Origin: Bacteroidales bacterium
GTDB taxonomy: Bacteria > Bacteroidota > Bacteroidia > Bacteroidales > P3
Assembly: GCA_016292015.1 (NCBI GenBank)
Contig: JAEEZY010000009.1
Location: forward strand, 1-64,000
DNA: 64,000 bases
Direction of reading: 5' to 3'
Within the stretch, counting starts at the first letter, position 1; the number at the start of each line of letters is the position of its first letter. Position numbers and translations under genes: made by a program. Of the stretch, positions 15,917 to 23,693 are shown in pieces. The notes under the pieces are model-generated. The model saw nothing but the letters and a program-made list of their open reading frames with translations. It searched no databases and was not told the DNA's origin.

Positions 15917-16225
15917 ATGTACGCAATCGTAGAAATCGCAGGAAAGCAATTCAAGGTCGCTCAAGATCAGAAGATCTTCGTCAACCGTCTTCAGAACGAA
16001 GAGGGCAGCGAGGTTTCTTTTGACACCGTGATGCTCAAAGACAACGACGGCGCAGTGGAGGTTGGAAAACCCTATATCGCCGGTGCAAACGTGAAGGCCA
16101 CCGTGGTGAAACACCTCAAGGGCAAGAAGGTTTTGGTGTTCAAGAAAATCCGTCGCAAAGGCTATCAGAAGATGAACGGTCACCGCGACTATCTGACCCA
16201 GATCCAAATCAACAGCATTAACTAA
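15917..16225 (+). CDS. rplU: 50S ribosomal protein L21
   Basis: 102 residues: 'MYAIVEIAGKQFKVAQDQKI' at the N-terminus and 'KKIRRKGYQKMNGHRDYLTQ' near the C-terminus are diagnostic of L21, which binds 23S rRNA in the large subunit. It forms the usual bicistron with rpmA (27-bp gap) behind a strong promoter. Confidence 0.98.
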   Translation: MYAIVEIAGKQFKVAQDQKIFVNRLQNEEGSEVSFDTVMLKDNDGAVEVGKPYIAGANVKATVVKHLKGKKVLVFKKIRRKGYQKMNGHRDYLTQIQINSIN

Positions 16226-16252
16226 GTTACAAACCTTTTAAAACATTTTGTT

Positions 16253-16513
16253 ATGGCTCATAAAAAAGGTGTCGGTAGTTCCAGTAACGGTCGTGAATCC
16301 GAAAGCAAACGCTTAGGCGTGAAAATATTTGGTGGTCAGAAGTGCATCGCCGGCAACATCATCGTTCGTCAGCGTGGCACCGTCCACAACCCCGGCCAGA
16401 ACGTAGGAATGGGTAAGGATCATACCCTCTACGCCCTCTGCGACGGTACAGTGCAGTTCAAACGCGGACGCGAGGATCGCTCCTACGTCTCCGTGGTTCC
16501 TGCCGCCGAATAG
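16253..16513 (+). CDS. rpmA: 50S ribosomal protein L27
   Basis: 86 residues starting '[20 protein letters not shown]', without the cleaved N-terminal extension of Firmicutes L27; then '[20 protein letters not shown]' and '[14 protein letters not shown]'. L27's N-terminal tail reaches the peptidyl-transferase centre. Co-transcribed with rplU and followed by a terminator. Confidence 0.98.
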   Translation: MAHKKGVGSSSNGRESESKRLGVKIFGGQKCIAGNIIVRQRGTVHNPGQNVGMGKDHTLYALCDGTVQFKRGREDRSYVSVVPAAE

Positions 16514-16549
16514 GAAAAGGGATAATGGTTTTTCATAAATTGGTTTTTC

Positions 16550-16580
16550 AGATCCCCGCTTGTCGGGGGTCTGTTTTTTT
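16550..16580 (+). terminator. Rho-independent terminator after rpmA
   Basis: AGATCCCCGC pairs with TCGGGGGTCT around a TTG loop, then a T7 run. Confidence 0.85.
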
Positions 16581-16599
16581 ATGGGTATGCGTTAACTAC

Positions 16600-16654
16600 A
16601 CATAGCCCAAACATAGAGTTACCATAGAGCAACCATAGAGCAACTATAGACAGG
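16600..16654. repeat. Tandem array, 5 x 11 bp (CCATAGAGCAA)
   Basis: ACATAGCCCAA, ACATAGAGTTA, CCATAGAGCAA, CCATAGAGCAA, CTATAGACAGG. It lies between the rpmA terminator and the 3' end of the DAHP synthase gene. Same 11-bp period as at 4150 with unrelated sequence. Confidence 0.92.
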
Positions 16655-16677
16655 TACGCGTTGTGTCGGTAGTGCAA

Positions 16678-17736
16678 TCAGGCGTTGTTTATTGCAGCCT
16701 CCTGTCTCCTCACGCTCTCGGTGTGTATCTTTTCAAAAATCTCTTTTATGTATGTGGGGTCGAGGCCTAGTGACTCGGCTTGACGCAGGTGGTCGTTGAG
16801 CAGGTCATTCCACCGGTTGGGCTGAAAGACGGTCATGTTTGCGCGTTTTTTGATGAGGGCAATGGCCTGAGACGCCTTTTGGCGTTGTGCGAGGAGTTCG
16901 AGTATCTGACGGTCTATCTCGTCAATGTTGCGGCGTTGCTGCTGAAGCTCCGTCTCGCAGTTGTTTTCGTCGGTTGTGCGTATGGTGATCCTTTCCAGAA
17001 GCGCCTTGAACTCGGCAGGGCTAAGCTGTTGCCGTGCATCTGTGAGGGCGAGGTCGGGATTGGGGTGTACCTCTATCATCAGGCCGTCGAAGTGGAGGTC
17101 GAGGGCGGTTTGCGAGACTTGTGCTATCATTTCGCGTCGGCCGCAGATGTGGCTGGGGTCGCAGATGAGCGGCAGGTCGGGCATAATTCGGTGGAGCTCC
17201 ATGGGGATTTCCCAAAGGGGGTTGTTGCGGTAGCCGAGGTTGTTGTAGATGTCGAAGCCGCGGTGGATGGCTGCAATATGGGTCAACCCCACCTTGCGGC
17301 ACCGTTCAAGAGCGCCTATCCAGACGTGGATGTCGGGCACGGGTGAGTTCTTTACAAAGACAGGCAGGTGGCAGCCACGCAGGGCTTCGGTGATTTCCTC
17401 GACGGCGAAGGGGCTGCCGGTGGTGCGGGCACCAATCCATACGGCGTCGATGGAGTGGTTCAGGGTGGCCTCGACGTGACGGGCGTTGGCCACTTCGCAG
17501 CAGAACTTGAGCTGCGGATGAGCCTTCTTCTGCTCGTCAATCCAAAGGAGGGCTTCCTCGCCCAGCCCTTCGAAGCCGCCGGGCATGGTGCGCGGCTTCC
17601 AAACGCCACAGCGAATCATGGAGACTTGGGGCAGGGCCACGAGGCTTTCGACCACGGAGGTGAACTGGGGCAGGCTTTCGATGCTGCAGGGGCCGGATAT
17701 GATTTCAAGTTTCAAGTTTTTAGTTTTTAGTTTCAA
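16678..17736 (-). CDS. Bifunctional DAHP synthase / chorismate mutase (AroQ type)
   Basis: 352 residues. Residues ~11-255 are a type I-beta (KDPG-like) DAHP synthase: 'ISGPCSIES', 'RCGVWKPRTMPGGFEGLGEE', 'PVFVKNSPVPDIHVWIGALE', 'IHRGFDIY', 'PLICDPSHICGRREMIAQ' and 'GLMIEVHPNPDLALTDARQQ'. Residues ~265-345 are an AroQ helical chorismate mutase ('RNIDEIDRQILELLAQRQKA'). It joins PEP and erythrose-4-P, the first step of aromatic synthesis; the mutase makes prephenate and usually serves as the regulatory domain. The start is unusual: the only candidate before the first motif is TTG (17734-17736), and residues 1-11 (Lys/Leu/Thr-rich) are encoded by the TTTTTAGTTTCAAG word repeat. Confidence 0.9.
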   Translation of the reverse strand: MKLKTKNLKLEIISGPCSIESLPQFTSVVESLVALPQVSMIRCGVWKPRTMPGGFEGLGEEALLWIDEQKKAHPQLKFCCEVANARHVEATLNHSIDAVWIGARTTGSPFAVEEITEALRGCHLPVFVKNSPVPDIHVWIGALERCRKVGLTHIAAIHRGFDIYNNLGYRNNPLWEIPMELHRIMPDLPLICDPSHICGRREMIAQVSQTALDLHFDGLMIEVHPNPDLALTDARQQLSPAEFKALLERITIRTTDENNCETELQQQRRNIDEIDRQILELLAQRQKASQAIALIKKRANMTVFQPNRWNDLLNDHLRQAESLGLDPTYIKEIFEKIHTESVRRQEAAINNA

Positions 17737-17799
17737 GTTTGACTCACTTCGTTTGATTTATTTCTAAGGTGTTTGCAGCCTTCGGCACAAGTTTTTAGT
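17705..17799. repeat. TTTTTAGTTTCAAG words plus a 58-bp dispersed repeat
   Basis: Words at 17705-17740 overlap the DAHP synthase start. They are followed by a 58-bp unit (17737-17794) containing TTCGGCACAAGTTT that recurs at 52411-52468 with five differences. A minus-strand -7 box (TATCTTTG, 17829-17822) lies upstream, so the repeats would be in the DAHP synthase leader RNA. Confidence 0.85.
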
Positions 17800-17878
17800 T
17801 TCAAGCAGGGAAATTTCTTTGCAAAGATACTAAAAATCCAATGATTGAGTTATTAGTACATACGAATCGATTCAAACC

Positions 17879-18454
17879 ATGAAAATCAAGTATCTTAAAT
17901 TGAAGAATTGGCTGCTTGTATCGCTGATGAGTGTATTGGGCTTCACGGCGTGCAAGTCGTCGAAGCCGGCGGCCACGAGCGACCAGAAGGAGTCGGAACA
18001 GTCCGAGCAAATCGAGAAGAAGCCCATAAAGGACGACCGAGGCCAGGCAGCGCTGATGTATGGAGTGCCGACGATGAGCTATCATGTGAAAGGCCAGGTG
18101 GTGAACCATCAGGGTAAGCCCGTGAAGGGCATACAGGTGGTGATGCTCAACCGCAATATGGGCAATACTCCGAACAATCCCGGAGAGGAAAATCCCGAGA
18201 TAGAAGACTATATGAAGATATATGCCGACACCACGAAGAATGACGGCACCTTTGACATCAAGGCTAAGGATTTCCCCAGCGAGTATATGAGAGTGTTCGT
18301 GAGGGATGTGGATGGCCCGTCGAACGGAAACTACCAGAACGATGTCATCAACCTCGAGTTCACCCGTGACGAGATAAAAGCCGAAAGCAAAGGCTGGAAC
18401 AAAGGGGTGGCTGAGAAAGAGGGTGTGACCATCAAGCTGAAGCCGGTAAGATAG
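17879..18454 (+). CDS. Radical-SAM-associated lipoprotein (rSAM/lipoprotein system)
   Basis: 191 residues. Lipoprotein signal 'SLMSVLGFTACKSSKPAA' (Cys25), a Lys/Glu-rich linker, then 'ALMYGVPTMSYHVKGQVVN' leading into a carboxypeptidase-regulatory-like beta domain ('GKPVKGIQVVMLNR', 'TKNDGTFDIKAKDFPSEYMR'). The M-Y-G-x-P-x-x-x-Y segment and the adjacent radical SAM gene match the Bacteroidota 'lipoprotein with rSAM' family (as I recall, TIGR04134). It may be the substrate modified by the neighbouring enzyme; neither the modification nor its purpose is known. The gap to the next gene is 60 bp. Confidence 0.85.
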   Translation: MKIKYLKLKNWLLVSLMSVLGFTACKSSKPAATSDQKESEQSEQIEKKPIKDDRGQAALMYGVPTMSYHVKGQVVNHQGKPVKGIQVVMLNRNMGNTPNNPGEENPEIEDYMKIYADTTKNDGTFDIKAKDFPSEYMRVFVRDVDGPSNGNYQNDVINLEFTRDEIKAESKGWNKGVAEKEGVTIKLKPVR

Positions 18455-18459
18455 GGGGT

Positions 18460-18497
18460 GTTAAGGTGTGGAGATGTGGGGGTGCGGAGATGTGAAA
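18460..18497. repeat. GGTGTGGAGATGTGG word repeat
   Basis: GGTGTGGAGATGTGGG followed by GGTGCGGAGATGTG fills the gap between lipoprotein and radical SAM genes. It also opens a GTG-started frame at 18458 that is unlikely to be used. Confidence 0.7.
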
Positions 18498-18514
18498 TTG
18501 TTAAAAGGTCTTTG

Positions 18515-19591
18515 ATGGCGGATAGGATTTCCTTTAAGCAGCGATTGGGGCTTGAGCTGCATCGCAAGGTGCGGCACAACGACGCCCAGATACACCAGTT
18601 GCGTACGCTCTTTTGGGAGTGTACGCTTCGTTGCAATATGCACTGCCGCCACTGCGGGAGCGACTGCAAGCAGGATTCGCTCAAGCCGGACATGCCGGCC
18701 AAAGACTTCCTGAAGGCTGTGGACGACATCACGCCGCACGTGGATCCGCACCACACGTTCATCATCTTCACGGGGGGCGAGGCGCTGATGCGCAACGACA
18801 TAGAGGAGGTGGGGCTGGAGCTGTACAGGAGGGAATTCCCGTGGGGCTTGGTAAGCAACGGATACCTGCTCACGCCACAGCGGCTGGAAAGCCTTATGGC
18901 GGCGGGGATGCACTCGATAACTATAAGCCTCGACGGCTTTGAGGCAGAGCATAACTGGATACGTCAGCACGACCACAGCTTCGAGCGGGCCGAGGCGGCG
19001 GTGAAACTGCTGGTGAAGGAGAAAGACCTCCTGTGGGACATCGTGACCTGCGTCAATCCTCGCAGCTATCCCCATCTTGACGAGTTCAAGGAGTATCTCA
19101 TCTCTCTCGGGGTGCCGCGCTGGCGGGTGTTCACCATCTTCCCGATGGGACGTGCCGCCAACGACCCGGAACTGCAGCTGGGCGACGAGGCGTTCAGGGG
19201 TACACTCGACTTCATAGAGCGCACCCGCAAGGAGGGCAGGATAGAGGTGAACTATGCCTGCGAAGGGTTCCTGGGGCCTTACGAGCAGAGGGTGAGGGAC
19301 AATTTCTTCACCTGCAGGGCAGGGGTGGATGTGGCGAGCGTGCTGGTGGACGGCTCGATATCGGGGTGCACCAGCATCAGGTCGAATTTCACGCAGGGTA
19401 ACATATACGAGGACAACCTGTGGGAGGTGTGGCAGGAGCGCTTTGGGAAATACCGCGACCGGAGCTGGATGAAGAAGGGGCAGTGTAAGGAATGCGCCGT
19501 CTGGCGCTATTGCGAGGGGTCGGGCATGCACCTCTACGACGAGAACGAAAACCTGCTCTTCTGCCATTACCGACGGCTGGGATTCAAATAG
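18515..19591 (+). CDS. Radical SAM/SPASM enzyme of the rSAM/lipoprotein system
   Basis: 358 residues from ATG 18515 ('MADRISFKQRLGLELHRKV'). A GTG 57 bp upstream would add residues coded by repeat DNA, so I reject it. The radical SAM cluster motif is 'CNMHCRHC' (C-x3-C-x2-C), preceded by another Cys ('WECTLRC'). 'FIIFTGGEALMRNDI' is the GGE motif and 'ISLDGFEAEHNWIR' follows. A SPASM-type region with several Cys ('FFTCRAGVDVASV', 'GCTSIRSN', 'KKGQCKECAVWRYCEGSGMH') would bind extra Fe-S clusters. Such enzymes modify peptide side chains. As I recall the family is TIGR04133, found beside the lipoprotein upstream. It presumably acts in the cytoplasm before export. Confidence 0.9.
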   Translation: MADRISFKQRLGLELHRKVRHNDAQIHQLRTLFWECTLRCNMHCRHCGSDCKQDSLKPDMPAKDFLKAVDDITPHVDPHHTFIIFTGGEALMRNDIEEVGLELYRREFPWGLVSNGYLLTPQRLESLMAAGMHSITISLDGFEAEHNWIRQHDHSFERAEAAVKLLVKEKDLLWDIVTCVNPRSYPHLDEFKEYLISLGVPRWRVFTIFPMGRAANDPELQLGDEAFRGTLDFIERTRKEGRIEVNYACEGFLGPYEQRVRDNFFTCRAGVDVASVLVDGSISGCTSIRSNFTQGNIYEDNLWEVWQERFGKYRDRSWMKKGQCKECAVWRYCEGSGMHLYDENENLLFCHYRRLGFK

Positions 19592-19677
19592 TTCCGAATC
19601 GTACATGCAATAATGTTCCCGAAAGCAATACTAATTATTTATATAGAATTATTTAATTAACTAAACCTATAATTATT

Positions 19678-20892
19678 ATGAAGAAACTTTTCAGACTTTT
19701 AGCAGTGAGCGCGCTTTGCGGCGTGATGTTCACCGCGTGCGACCCGACCGAGGAGCAGCAGACTCCTGGCGGCGACAACATTGATGATGCCACTAGTTTG
19801 AGTGGCGCCATCAGCGAGAACAAAACTCTTCCCGACTTAGGGCTTGACGTTGACTATATCGTTGACGGCACACTCAATGTTGAAGGCAACGCATTGCTTA
19901 CCATCGAACCTGGTGTGACAATCATGTTCACCGGTACCAACGGCGCTGTGGAGGTTGGCGAGAATGCCGGTCTTAAGATGGTTGGCACCTCAGAAAAACC
20001 CATCAAGTTTGTCGGTCCTGCCAACAACCCCAACAACGGCTCTTGGAGCCATATCACCTATAACAGCATTCGCTCCGACAATCAGATGGAGTATGTCTAT
20101 ATGCTCCGTGGCGGCTCCGATGATGCAACGTGGGCAGGTGTGCTGAGAAATTACGGCCGTATCTCGATGAAGAACTGCACAATAGACGGTTCTCTTCGCA
20201 ATGGTATCGACATTGAGGGCGGTGTTTTCACCTCTTTCGAGGGCAATACCATAAAGAACTGCGCAGCGTATCCCATTTATAATGAGAGCGGCTTAGAATG
20301 CATAAGGAATTTTGGAGCCAACACCTATACCTCCAACGGCAAAAACTACATACGCATGGCATCTGGTGCCACTTTGTCGGAGGATCTTACCATAGTCAAT
20401 GAGGGAATACCTTATTTCTTTGAGGGCGACTGCGGTGTTACTGGTCCTTACACACTCACCATTGAAGCTGGAACACAGCTGCTTTTCAACATAGGTGGAA
20501 GGTTCTACACGGATGAGGAGCCAGCCATCGTTGCTCATGGAACTGCCGAGAATCCCATAATTTTCCGTGGTATGCGTAATGAACCGGGCTATTGGAATGG
20601 TGTATGGCCTGAAACTACCAGTTATGACAATTCGATGGCGTATTGCAAGATTTACGATGCCGGACGCGAAGAAGGATGGCAGGGAGGTTGCCTCTATATC
20701 GGTCGCAACACCCGTTTGAACTTGTTGGGTTGTGAGTTCGGCAATAGCGGCCACTATGGCGTCGTGATAGAGGATGATTCTGATTTCAATCACAATATCG
20801 TTCACAACGGAACATGCACGTTTGTGAACTGCGCCGATGGTAACGTCTATTTCGAGCAGACAGGAGAAACGGCAGATAATTTGCCGTTGTAA
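19678..20892 (+). CDS. Beta-helix-type lipoprotein
   Basis: 404 residues. Signal peptide with lipobox 'CGVMFTACDPTEE' (Cys21). The rest looks like a right-handed parallel beta-helix: 'GNALLTIEPGVTIMFTGTNG' and 'GPYTLTIEAGTQLLFNIGGR' are two copies of the same rung with 'EKPIKFVGPAN' / 'ENPIIFRGMRN' after each, followed by 'RISMKNCTIDGSLRNGIDI'. This arrangement is common in surface lipoproteins of Bacteroidota. No catalytic residues can be assigned. It might belong with the rSAM pair upstream (86-bp gap, no terminator between), which is a guess. A very strong terminator follows. Confidence 0.75.
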   Translation: MKKLFRLLAVSALCGVMFTACDPTEEQQTPGGDNIDDATSLSGAISENKTLPDLGLDVDYIVDGTLNVEGNALLTIEPGVTIMFTGTNGAVEVGENAGLKMVGTSEKPIKFVGPANNPNNGSWSHITYNSIRSDNQMEYVYMLRGGSDDATWAGVLRNYGRISMKNCTIDGSLRNGIDIEGGVFTSFEGNTIKNCAAYPIYNESGLECIRNFGANTYTSNGKNYIRMASGATLSEDLTIVNEGIPYFFEGDCGVTGPYTLTIEAGTQLLFNIGGRFYTDEEPAIVAHGTAENPIIFRGMRNEPGYWNGVWPETTSYDNSMAYCKIYDAGREEGWQGGCLYIGRNTRLNLLGCEFGNSGHYGVVIEDDSDFNHNIVHNGTCTFVNCADGNVYFEQTGETADNLPL

Positions 20893-20910
20893 ACCTTATG
20901 TATGTATAAA

Positions 20911-20952
20911 GAGAGAGGGCGGCTGCACAATGCGCAGCCGCCCTCTCTCTTT
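20911..20952 (+). terminator. Strong rho-independent terminator
   Basis: Perfect 16-bp stem (20911-20926 with 20934-20949), 7-nt loop, then T4. It lies between convergent genes and could work in both directions. Confidence 0.92.
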
Positions 20953-20980
20953 TCGTTCTCTTTCGCTATGCTTTCCGCCT

Positions 20981-23587
20981 TCATTTCACAATGATTTCGT
21001 CGCAGAAAAGCCACGAGGGTTGACCAGGAGCAGTGTGCCAGTCGGGAAGCGGGCCGCCGGAGGGAACGACCACGCGGAGGAATTGATAGTTTTGAGTTTT
21101 AAGTTTTAAGTTTTGAGTTTTTGGGGCGGTTGTTTTTTGTGCGGGTTGGGGTAGGTCGATGCAGTAGTGCTTCAGTTGGAATCCAGTCTCTCGTGGGTCG
21201 GTTTCGAACTCTTTTTCGGTCAGCAGCTGCCACTCCTTGCCGTCTGCGGAGGTGTATATCCGCACCTGCTTCGGCGCCAGCACCCAGTCGAAGGTGTTCT
21301 GGATGAAGCGCATGGAGACGCTGTGGATTTCGCGTGGCGAGCCGAAGTCGATGCGGGCGTCGATGCTATCGCCCCAGTAGCCCTGCCAGTGGCCGTCGGT
21401 GTAGGATGTGTTGCTGCCGAGCTGTCCATCGATGAGGGCGTTGTCGCCACCGCCTGAATAGACGGCGCGGAAGTCGCTGCCGCACTTGGTGGCGAGGGTG
21501 AGATTGGCCCCCATGGCGAGGTGGGAGAGGAGGTATTGCGATGTCTCGACACCTTCGCCGTATTCGTTATAGGCGATGGCGCGGATGGTGGCAGAGTGCT
21601 CTAGTGGGAATGGTTTAGTGTAGAGAGTCGAGGCGCGGGTTGGCTCGCTGCCGTCGAGGGTGTAGTAGATGTCTTTGTTGCCATCGAGGGTGTGGAGGGA
21701 GACTGTTGGGGTGTTTGAGAGGGGGTTACTAGAGGAACTAGATGCACCAGAGGAACTAGATTTACTAGATTGACCAGGGGTGGTTGTTTGGATGAAGACG
21801 TGGCGGTCTAGGTTGAGGACCTCGCGGGCTAGGTTGTCGTAGCGGTTCATGACTATGTGGCGCTCGTAGTCGCCGTTTTCATTGTCCCAGAGGCGTAGGT
21901 ATTCGCGTTTGAGGTTTTTCAAGTCGTTGAGGAAAGCGCTTGCCAATGACAGACATTCGTTTTCGGCACCCCCTTGCCGCAGTTGACGATCGATGGCTTT
22001 TTGGAGTGAGATTTTGCTGACGCAGGCAAGCATGTGCATGTAGGCGTAGTGGAGGTGAGGGTTGGCGGCGAAGTCGATAGTGTTCTTAATGTTGGCAAGG
22101 ATTTTGAGGGTCTCGGCATTGTCGCGGTTGAGGATGGAGGGGTTGATGTTGAGCAGAGGCTCCCAGAGGGATGAGGAAACGTAAAGGTCGCTGGTTTTGG
22201 GGTTGGATTCGAGGGTGCCGAAGGAGTAGAGGGCTGCGGTGTTGGGGTGGGGCTGGTCGGACGGGGCGGACTTGTTGGACTTGTAGAATAGTGCCTCGAA
22301 GTTGTGGTTGAACTGTTCCTCGCGTTGTTTCAGTTCTTCGGGGTCGTCGGTCTTGATGGGGTTCCACGCCATCTCGGCACCCCAAAAGAAACCGTGCCAA
22401 GAGTTGTCGAAGAGAGCCTCGCCGCTGTCGTCCCAGCTGGTGTTCATGAACCCCTCGGCCCCGTTGATGAAACCGTCGCGGGCAAGGTTGGCTATGTTCT
22501 TCATGTAACGGTGTGGATTGGGAACCATCACGCTGTGGTGGCTCACCGACGGTGCCACCCAGAAGGGGTTGCCCTGCTCGCGGAACGGCTTTATCAGCCG
22601 GTCATAGGAGTCGAGAGGGTCGTAGGCCCACATGATGTAGGTCATATCGTCGGGCAGCTGGCGCATCATGGCGGGGTTCTTGGCCACGATGTCGCCCCAC
22701 ATGACTGGTTGAGTTTTGAGTTTCAAGTATTGATTTTTAAGTTGGAGTTGTCGCGACACCTCCTGGATGATTTGGCAGCAGTGGTTGAGGTGGTCGATAT
22801 ATACTTGGTCGGTGCCTTTCTTGTCAACGAGTTTCTTTGCGCGGCCAGAGCCGAGTTGCTCCGTCTCGTCGCAGTTGATGATGAAGAAAGGCGATGACGG
22901 AATGCGGTTGATGGCGGCGGCGATGCGGTTGCGCAGGAAGACGTAAACCTCGTCGTTGCCGGGATTATAGTTGGCTTTGGAGTCCATCATGCTTTGGTAG
23001 AAGGGTATGCGGAGCGTCTTCTCGGCGTGGGCGAAGAGCTGCAGGTTGATGAACTCGTCGGGATGGGGCTTGCATTTTGCGGCATATTGGGGTGCGAGGT
23101 CGGGGTATTCGGCTTGGTAGAGGGTGTGCTCGGTGTAGTAGTTGCAGAAGTTGTATTTGAGAGCGTGGAGCGTCGCCCATTGGATTTGGCGGAATTCGGC
23201 ATGCGGTACAGGTCCGCGGCTTATGTCGTCCATCCAACCGCGCCACTTGAAGGCGGGCCAGTCGGTGATGGTGAGGCAAGGGAGTGCATTGCCGTAGAGT
23301 TTTTTCAGCTGTTCAAGGGAGAGGAGGGCGTTGTGTCTGCCCGCCTCGTCGATGTAGCGAATGGTGATTGCTTTGGGTTCGACGACGAGCTGGTAGGCCT
23401 GGTCGGGGTTGGCATCCACGGGAAGTTGTGTGACTTTAAGCTCCTTGATTTTGGCTTTTGCGGGGTTGCAGTAACCCTGTGCCATCTCCACCTTTTGAGG
23501 GGTGGGGATGAGTCCGATGTTGGGTTGAGGCTGGCCGTAGGCGGAAGCGCAAAATGTCAGAAGAAAGAGGATTGCAATGCGGTTCAT
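20981..23587 (-). CDS. Glycoside hydrolase family 20 beta-N-acetylhexosaminidase
   Basis: 868 residues from the ATG at 23587 that begins a good signal peptide ('MNRIAILFLLTFCASAYGQ'); an upstream start adds ten hydrophilic residues. 'IGLIPTPQKVEMAQGY' opens the N-terminal GH20b-like domain. The TIM barrel has 'FKWRGWMDDISRGPVPHAEF' and 'PFFIINCDETEQLGSG', the D-E being the expected catalytic pair. After ~610 there is a chitobiase-type FnIII domain ('YYTLDGSEPTRASTLYTKPF') and a C-terminal F5/8-type discoidin-like domain ('SYTDGHWQGYWGD', 'EIHSVSMRFIQNTFDWVLAP'). It removes terminal GlcNAc/GalNAc from glycans. Odd: three segments are encoded by repeat words found elsewhere between genes. Confidence 0.88.
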   Translation of the reverse strand: MNRIAILFLLTFCASAYGQPQPNIGLIPTPQKVEMAQGYCNPAKAKIKELKVTQLPVDANPDQAYQLVVEPKAITIRYIDEAGRHNALLSLEQLKKLYGNALPCLTITDWPAFKWRGWMDDISRGPVPHAEFRQIQWATLHALKYNFCNYYTEHTLYQAEYPDLAPQYAAKCKPHPDEFINLQLFAHAEKTLRIPFYQSMMDSKANYNPGNDEVYVFLRNRIAAAINRIPSSPFFIINCDETEQLGSGRAKKLVDKKGTDQVYIDHLNHCCQIIQEVSRQLQLKNQYLKLKTQPVMWGDIVAKNPAMMRQLPDDMTYIMWAYDPLDSYDRLIKPFREQGNPFWVAPSVSHHSVMVPNPHRYMKNIANLARDGFINGAEGFMNTSWDDSGEALFDNSWHGFFWGAEMAWNPIKTDDPEELKQREEQFNHNFEALFYKSNKSAPSDQPHPNTAALYSFGTLESNPKTSDLYVSSSLWEPLLNINPSILNRDNAETLKILANIKNTIDFAANPHLHYAYMHMLACVSKISLQKAIDRQLRQGGAENECLSLASAFLNDLKNLKREYLRLWDNENGDYERHIVMNRYDNLAREVLNLDRHVFIQTTTPGQSSKSSSSGASSSSSNPLSNTPTVSLHTLDGNKDIYYTLDGSEPTRASTLYTKPFPLEHSATIRAIAYNEYGEGVETSQYLLSHLAMGANLTLATKCGSDFRAVYSGGGDNALIDGQLGSNTSYTDGHWQGYWGDSIDARIDFGSPREIHSVSMRFIQNTFDWVLAPKQVRIYTSADGKEWQLLTEKEFETDPRETGFQLKHYCIDLPQPAQKTTAPKTQNLKLKTQNYQFLRVVVPSGGPLPDWHTAPGQPSWLFCDEIIVK
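21091..21122 (-). repeat. AAACTTAAAACTCAAAA word inside GH20 (C-terminal domain)
   Basis: Encodes 'KTQNLKLKTQN', a Lys/Leu/Thr/Gln insertion in the discoidin-like domain. It is the same word family as the intergenic TTTTTAGTTTCAAG repeats. Confidence 0.8.
21725..21779 (-). repeat. 18-bp Ser-encoding repeat inside GH20
   Basis: On the plus strand AGAGGAACTAGATGCACC and AGAGGAACTAGATTTACT are tandem 18-bp units. On the gene strand they encode a Ser-rich linker before the FnIII-like domain. Confidence 0.8.
22711..22743 (-). repeat. AACTTAAAAATCAATACTTG word inside GH20 (catalytic domain)
   Basis: Encodes 'QLKNQYLKLKTQP' within the TIM barrel region, again of the TTTCAAGT word family. Confidence 0.75.
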
Positions 23588-23631
23588 GATGATGTTTTCA
23601 GTTTTTGACATTTGCAAAAATACAGAAAAAC

Positions 23632-23663
23632 TTGTTTTATTAAAAATTTTTTTCGTACCTTTG
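23632..23663 (+). promoter_or_regulatory. Bacteroidota-type promoter
   Basis: TTG (23632-23634), 21 bp, TACCTTTG (23656-23663), placed 31 bp before the lipoprotein start codon. A TATTTTTG box on the other strand (23622-23615) could serve the GH20 gene. Confidence 0.75.
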
Positions 23664-23693
23664 CGGTTGTTTATTAACTAAACTGTAAAAACC

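Noticed and set aside
18458-18514. GTG start for the radical SAM gene
   Set aside because: The added residues are encoded by the GGTGTGGAGATGTGG repeat; ATG 18515 gives the family N-terminus.
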